DNA of 22,547 nt from Ophiothrix spiculata. Taxonomy: Eukaryota; Echinodermata; Ophiuroidea; Amphilepidida; Ophiotrichidae. A program made the translations under genes and the position numbers. A model generated the notes under the pieces. That model was given only the letters and a program-made list of their open reading frames with translations, ran no database searches and had not been told where the DNA came from. The DNA lies in NCBI GenBank assembly GCA_000969725.1, contig JXSR01S005524.1, one strand, 5' to 3'. Shown one piece after another: positions 19,720 through 22,547 of this stretch. How positions within the stretch are numbered: the stretch's first letter is position 1; each line of letters starts with the position of its first letter.

Positions 19720-20443
19720 TCATCATCATCATCATGAACGCGTTTCGTCTATTTTTTTTTTGACATAGCGCCATCAACGCCATTTTTGTCTCTTTTTTGT
19801 CTCTCTTTGGCTTTTTCTTTAGCAGTTACGAAGTTTAAATTCAGTTCACGAAGTTCTTTTTCAATTGCTCCAAGCCATGTGGTTTTCGGTTTGCCTCTTG
19901 ACCGTTTAACTTTTCCTCAAGGGCCTGCTTTGCTGGCGCGTCTTCAGGAAGTCTGAATAGATGACCTATCCATAGCAATCTCCTTTTTTTTTATCTTCTT
20001 GCTCCACTCAACGGTGTTTGTTTTGGTGTAGAGGTCTTTATTTGAAATCTTCTTTGGCCATGTGATGTTCAACATTTTTCTTAGTAGTGATCTTTGAAAA
20101 ATGTTGACATCTTCGGATAGTTTTTTAGTTAGCGTCCATAGTTCGGCATTATACAAGAAGATGCTTTCAATGTAAGCATTGAATATCCTGGTTTTGTTTT
20201 TGATAGACAGCTTACTGTTAAAGACGATTTTCAATTTGTTGAAAGCTAGGATGGCTAAACATTTCCTTCTTGATATGTCGTTGTTAGTATCTAGCAAGGT
20301 TCCTAAGTATTTGCATTTTTTCCATGTGTTGTTTCCTCCACGTTTGACTCTGTGTTCTTCCGTTTTTGACTCATTAACGTGAAGGTTGAACGATTTAAGT
20401 TTATGTGGAATACGTTTTTTGACATTTTCAATTTTAAACAATT
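19720..20443 (-). mobile_element. 5'-truncated LINE with 11-bp target duplication
   Basis: GAACAAACATA occurs at 19709-19719 and at 20444-20454, directly flanking the insert. On the minus strand the insert ends in a short ATG repeat tail, the expected 3' end of a non-LTR retrotransposon. The 5' end stops within the reverse-transcriptase coding region, so only the last ~720 bases were copied. The clade is not determined. Confidence 0.92.
19944..20443 (-). pseudogene. C-terminal remnant of a LINE reverse transcriptase
   Basis: The minus strand encodes the end of a non-LTR reverse transcriptase. Visible blocks in order are LHVNESKTEEHRV, then KCKYLGTLLDTNNDISRRK, then IFNAYIESIFLYNAELWTL, then FQRSLLRKMLN. 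These match the conserved region that follows the catalytic core in LINE polymerases (the N-x-x-K-T-E, Y-L-G, LYN/ELW and R-x-LLR blocks). The catalytic YADD region is upstream and missing. A frameshift near 19975 moves the continuation (GHLFRLPEDAPAKQA) to another frame, and a second near 19910 moves it again (RGKPKTTW), so the remnant is dead. The apparent start codon at 20451-20453 comes from the flanking target duplication, not from the element. Confidence 0.92.
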
Positions 20444-20570
20444 GAACAAACATAATAACAATGAATTATACTGAAGTAGTCTGTGGAAACTTGTGCCAGT
20501 CAATCAAGATTGAATTATACATTTATTCTTAATTTCCTGATCAAGTTCTATTCTGATGAATTACTTGTTT

Positions 20571-20790
20571 GCCAATGAAGCAAGAAAGTAACTTTGGGCT
20601 TTAAAATGTTAATGAAAAACAATGATATTCAGGTGATGTTTCTAAAATAAGTTTAGTTAGAAAGAGTAAAATAATAGAATCTAGGGATATTACTTTACCC
20701 ATGAAATCAGTGTATTTATTCAGACATGATGAGCTAAATAAAAAGCAACACTGTATTGTTTTTTCTTTATAAGTTAATGATACAGGAGAT
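20571..20790. other. Intronic spacer, nothing recognised
   Basis: AT-rich spacer between the split dispersed repeat and the SINE. Confidence 0.45.
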
Positions 20791-21205
20791 TAATATAATA
20801 ATAATAATAATAACTGGGTTTTTGTGTAGTGATATTTCATTTAGATCAAACTGCTCATTTAATTTTATAGTGCACTGTGCCTCTCTAATTTGTAATTCCA
20901 TGCATCCTCAGCACACTTTACAGGTGTTCACAGTCCACTGTGGCCCAAGTAAGCACCATAGCACACCAAGCATCATTTCAGGTTCTGTGGCAACCTGTAG
21001 GGGGCACTGAACCTTGATCATTCCACATATGCACCATCACTCCCCCAGTTTTGTTAGGTTTTCACAAGACAATTAACAGTTAGATCCTTGCCCAAGGTAA
21101 TTTCATACACGCTCAACTCTTTTGGCACCTGCAGGGTTTGAACTAGGGACCTTTAGCATCGCAAGCGAGCACCTTACCGTTTGAGCTTACCTGACTACTG
21201 TAAAC
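20791..21205 (-). mobile_element. tRNA-derived SINE
   Basis: On the minus strand a tRNA-like head shows box A (TAAGCTCAAACGGTAAGG, about 21172-21189) and box B (AGTTCAAACCC, about 21134-21144) with normal spacing, so it would have carried an internal RNA polymerase III promoter. The body contains ccttgggcaagg, and the element ends in a run of ATT units (20795-20813), a typical 3' tail. Total length is about 400 bases. The 84-codon plus-strand frame at 20756-21010 crosses it and is not a gene. Family name not assigned. Confidence 0.8.
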
Positions 21206-21228
21206 AATTATTCTTATTTCACTTGCAG

Positions 21229-21282
21229 ACCAAAGAAGGCTCCAGAAATGAAGTAACTGACCTACAGAATAAACTAGAAGAG
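21229..21282 (+). CDS. Small in-frame exon of the same coiled-coil gene
   Basis: A 54-base exon encodes 18 residues, TKEGSRNEVTDLQNKLEE. The acceptor is ttcttatttcacttgcag and the donor is GAG|gtatgt, both close to animal consensus. It starts and ends in phase 0, so it joins the 14090-14252 exon without a frame change. It could also be skipped without a frameshift, which makes it a candidate cassette exon. The second half (EVTDLQNKLEE) has coiled-coil spacing; the first half (KEGSRN) would make a short flexible break. Assignment to the same gene rests on strand, phase and composition. Further exons could lie inside the 7-kb intron, though I found none. The acceptor lies about 25-30 bases from the head of a SINE insertion. 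Confidence 0.8.
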
Positions 21283-21750
21283 GTATGTTGCTGCATTAGG
21301 CCAAGTAAAAAATAAAACATGTTTCTCGTTCGGGTTTTTGAAAAAAAAAAGAGGAAGAGGTACTTTTTATTTTTTATTTTTTATTTCAATGGCAATTCAA
21401 AAATCGCCCATTAATGGCCAATTCTCACCCAGTGTATTAATACCAGATGTGTTATTGGAAGAGGAGGAGGCCTTTTTTATTTTTGAGTTTTGGACATACT
21501 GGAGGGTTGATCAAAACAAAATATGCTTTCAAATGCTTATTGAACTGAAGCAAATCTCTTGCATAGACTTAAAACTTTTCAAACCTTTTTTACAAATAAG
21601 TTATGCATAAAATACAAAAAATAAAATATATATTTCAAAATCCTTAAAAAACTGAAAGTTTGTTAATGTTATTTTTTTATTTCCCATGTTTATTTTTTTA
21701 CTCGGCCTTATTTGTTGCGTTAAAAAATGTATATAACATATATAATAAAC
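21283..21750. other. Start of the next intron, nothing recognised
   Basis: Begins with the gtatgt donor. Poly-A and poly-T tracts near 21340-21385 suggest simple-sequence decay. The 90-codon frame at 21338-21610 lacks coiled-coil character and splice borders. Confidence 0.5.
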
Positions 21751-21817
21751 TCACCAAACAGCAATTAACAAGAAACTTTAATTTGTTATTTGTTAATTGT
21801 TAATTGCTATTTGGTGA
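21751..21817. repeat. Hairpin, 21-bp stem
   Basis: tcaccaaacagcaattaaca (from 21751) pairs with tgttaattgctatttggtga (ending 21817) with one mismatch; the loop is about 25 bases. It may be a tiny MITE or a random AT-rich foldback. Confidence 0.75.
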
Positions 21818-22547
21818 ATTTGTGCATATATTTGGCCTTCTAATTATGCTTTAATTTTTCATTATATTTATTTTCTACATTAAGCTTATGTTGTTATCCT
21901 CCCCACATTAAGTTGGCATACTCTGTTTTTCTTTAATTATATATTTGCACTCTCAGTAACCTTCTGTATCAAATTTGATCCTTGATATGTTTTGTACCAT
22001 GTCCGTTAGATCTTCTTTTTACATCTCGTATTTGTTTTGTTCTTTATTACAATCTATCTCCAGGCTTTTCACTCTTACTCCAGCACCAGAATATAACCAA
22101 ATTAATGTTATTGCCCACGAATGTTTTGTTTGTTTGTTTACTTGTGTTGTTTTTTTTGTTTTGTTTTTTGCTATTGCTCTTCCACCAGACATTAATTCCA
22201 TGAATATAACTTATGGCTATTGTGTGTAAATTCTATTCTTAATGTGTAAACACCTGCTTCCATGCAATACTGTCCAATGTGAGTAAACATTTTCAAGGTA
22301 ATGACGGCTTCGCAACTGTGAATATGTGTCCAAGAAATCCACAAGCAATTGCACATTTTTGTTGTGCTGATGATAATAACTATAAATTTGTGCCAAATAG
22401 CCCTAATGTTTTACAGAAAATTTAGGTGATTTGGCTCATGGAAGGGTCTTTTCTTGATTTTTTTAAAATATTGTTTTATGGGTCAAAATTCAATTTTTTT
22501 AGCAACACATCCCTACCCAAACCGAACTTGAGTATCTCCCAAATCCC
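21818..22547. other. Intronic stretch to the window end, nothing recognised
   Basis: AT-rich sequence with T-rich tracts near 22150. Overlapping frames at 21975-22229, 21982-22203 and 22019-22201 minus are low-complexity chance frames. No further coiled-coil exon was found before the window ends. Confidence 0.5.

Larger units (their letters stand above)
19651..20570. repeat. Dispersed repeat family, copy 3, split by a LINE
   Basis: The left part (19651-19719) carries aaatctgattatgctgg, ctttattgaagagtgttata and aaatcacttgg. The right part (from 20455) carries atgaattatactgaagtagt, aacttgtgccagtcaatcaa and gaattatac. The two halves join correctly once the LINE at 19720-20443 and one target duplication are removed. 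Confidence 0.82.
14253..21228 (+). other. Probable large intron (phase 0) filled with repeats
   Basis: The stretch between the two coiled-coil exons starts gtgtgt and ends cttgcag. About 7 kb holds no other open segment with coiled-coil character and good splice sites. It carries at least eight repeat insertions, each listed separately. If an extra exon were missed, this would be two introns. Confidence 0.65.

Noticed and set aside
18198..20026. 15-base identity (cggtgtttgttttgg) between the palindrome arm and the LINE coding region, suggesting a common origin.
   Set aside because: A single 15-base match in GT-rich sequence is expected by chance at about this scale, and the flanks do not align.
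21110..21205. A functional tRNA gene on the minus strand.
   Set aside because: Boxes A and B are present, but the acceptor and anticodon stems do not pair well and a SINE body with an ATT tail follows.

Overview
The window looks like AT-rich, intron-dominated nuclear DNA from a non-vertebrate animal, most likely a marine invertebrate. Three things point there: spliceosomal exons with canonical GT/AG borders, a tRNA-derived SINE and LINE 3' ends with trinucleotide or hexanucleotide tails, and many non-autonomous inverted-repeat DNA transposons. Species and phylum cannot be fixed from the sequence alone. Nothing looks bacterial or viral: no operons, no long ORFs, no ribosome-binding-site pattern.

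The only host gene seen is on the + strand. Two exons (14090-14252 and 21229-21282) encode a charged, Gln/Glu/Lys-rich coiled coil. Their reading frames are compatible across the roughly 7-kb intron between them, so both are probably pieces of one long coiled-coil gene whose ends lie outside the window. I could not name the protein.

Layout. 1-91: 3' tail of a LINE-like element. 92-5050: four copies of a roughly 1.08-kb tandem repeat, three complete and one truncated, with three later insertions at 2101-2800, 3023-3437 and 4901-4966. 5591-6248: a long TTAA-bordered foldback element. 6695-9002: two copies of one inverted-repeat element flanking a second, weaker TTAA-bordered element, followed by diverged 152-bp tandem repeats. 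9649-9909, 12541-12797 and 13616-13901: three further MITE-like elements. 10849: a solitary hAT-like end. 11086-12194: a 1.1-kb non-autonomous element with a perfect 8-bp target duplication, hAT-like. Within the 14253-21228 intron: a MITE with 14-bp perfect terminal repeats, a 250-bp inverted-repeat element, a near-perfect 270-bp palindrome, three copies of a dispersed repeat (one split by a 5'-truncated LINE with an 11-bp target duplication), and a minus-strand tRNA-derived SINE that ends close to the downstream exon.

Most open reading frames in the window are chance frames or lie inside repeats. The exceptions are the two exons and the LINE reverse-transcriptase remnant at 19944-20443. I see no evidence for a new multi-gene system. 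The interest lies in the nested-insertion history, the large dsRNA-forming palindromes, the unevenly conserved tandem array, and a motif shared by otherwise different elements.
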